64,000 nucleotides of DNA, taken from contig NZ_CP034998.1 in assembly GCF_002531755.2 (NCBI RefSeq), positions 682,001 to 746,000 of the forward strand, given 5' to 3'. This stretch comes from Rhizobium acidisoli. GTDB lineage: Bacteria; Pseudomonadota; Alphaproteobacteria; Rhizobiales; Rhizobiaceae. The position numbers and the translations under genes were made by a program. The notes beneath the pieces were generated by a model. That model was not told the origin of the DNA and made no database searches. It was given only the letters and a program-made list of their open reading frames with translations. This document shows, piece after piece, positions 63,946 through 64,000 of this stretch. Each line of letters begins with the position of its first letter. Positions within the stretch are counted from its first letter, which is position 1.

Positions 63946-64000
63946 ATGAGCAAGCGACGAAGCTTCAAACCGGTGAAGATCACCATCAATGGCAAGGTCA
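63946..64000 (+). CDS. Partial gene cut by the right edge of the window
   Basis: ATG 63946 opens an uninterrupted frame to the window end reading MSKRRSFKPVKITINGKV. Only 18 codons are visible, so no family can be named. A GAGATACTGGGCC sequence precedes the start. The GANTC cluster just upstream suggests control by CcrM methylation. Confidence 0.4.
   Translation, partial: MSKRRSFKPVKITINGKV

Overview
The window reads as chromosome of a fast-growing Rhizobium of the R. leguminosarum / R. etli type. Evidence seen in the sequence: high-GC coding with strong third-position G/C, a CcrM-type GANTC adenine methyltransferase very close to the Sinorhizobium protein as I remember it, the order mutY - dciA(DUF721) - dsbA-like - smc - ppdK, and many palindromic intergenic elements in several families typical of Rhizobium chromosomes. 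Species assignment is inference.

Layout. 1-947: a small lipoprotein gene broken by a one-base frameshift. 947-7226 (minus): threonine synthase, an M16 processing peptidase, a RimJ-type acetyltransferase and a seven-TM PAS/GGDEF/EAL protein in one tight operon. 7.5-16.2 kb: a lipoprotein, a 2.5-unit composite palindrome array, a HAD phosphatase, a chemoreceptor, a cluster of small secreted Gly/Ser repeat proteins (VGTGGSSAGG-type motif), and an ArsR regulator facing a NIPSNAP/ABM monooxygenase pair. 16.5-26 kb: core genome-maintenance genes ccrM, mutY, dciA, dsbA-like and smc, with a RelB/RelE-like toxin-antitoxin pair inserted between dciA and dsbA. 26-31 kb (minus): a TelA operon with a large membrane protein, preceded by an APH-type kinase. 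31.2-32.4 kb: palindromes, then five stem-loops ending in a strong terminator (candidate ncRNA or leader) ahead of ppdK. 35-41.5 kb: small hypothetical genes, a DUF1499 protein, and a saccharopine-dehydrogenase-like/DCC/MBL-hydrolase group.

Accessory segment, 41.6-49.6 kb. It starts at tRNA-Gln(UUG) and has lower GC than its flanks: unknown small membrane proteins, a PadR-type switch with direct-repeat operators, a translationally coupled pair of unknown genes, a glutaredoxin C-terminal remnant, a decayed TetR copy, an IS110-family transposase remnant, and a four-gene operon (46688-49471). That operon encodes a two-domain cell-wall hydrolase (lysozyme-like plus NlpC/P60), an 80-residue hydrophobic peptide with a Gly-Gly-Gly segment, an AvrRpt2/C39-like papain-fold protease and an unknown acidic protein. 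It is the best candidate here for an undescribed system.

49.6-64 kb: a TetR regulator with three perfect operators controlling itself and a pspA/yiaA-like envelope-stress pair; a trifunctional MFS-acyltransferase-acyl-ACP/CoA-ligase (Aas-like); an SDR lacking its catalytic Lys beside a TetR regulator with two perfect operators; a TetA-type MFS pump; a 991-residue SerC-like/SerA-like fusion; tRNA-Pro(CGG); and, at the right edge, five GANTC (CcrM) sites packed within 62 bp upstream of a gene that runs off the window.
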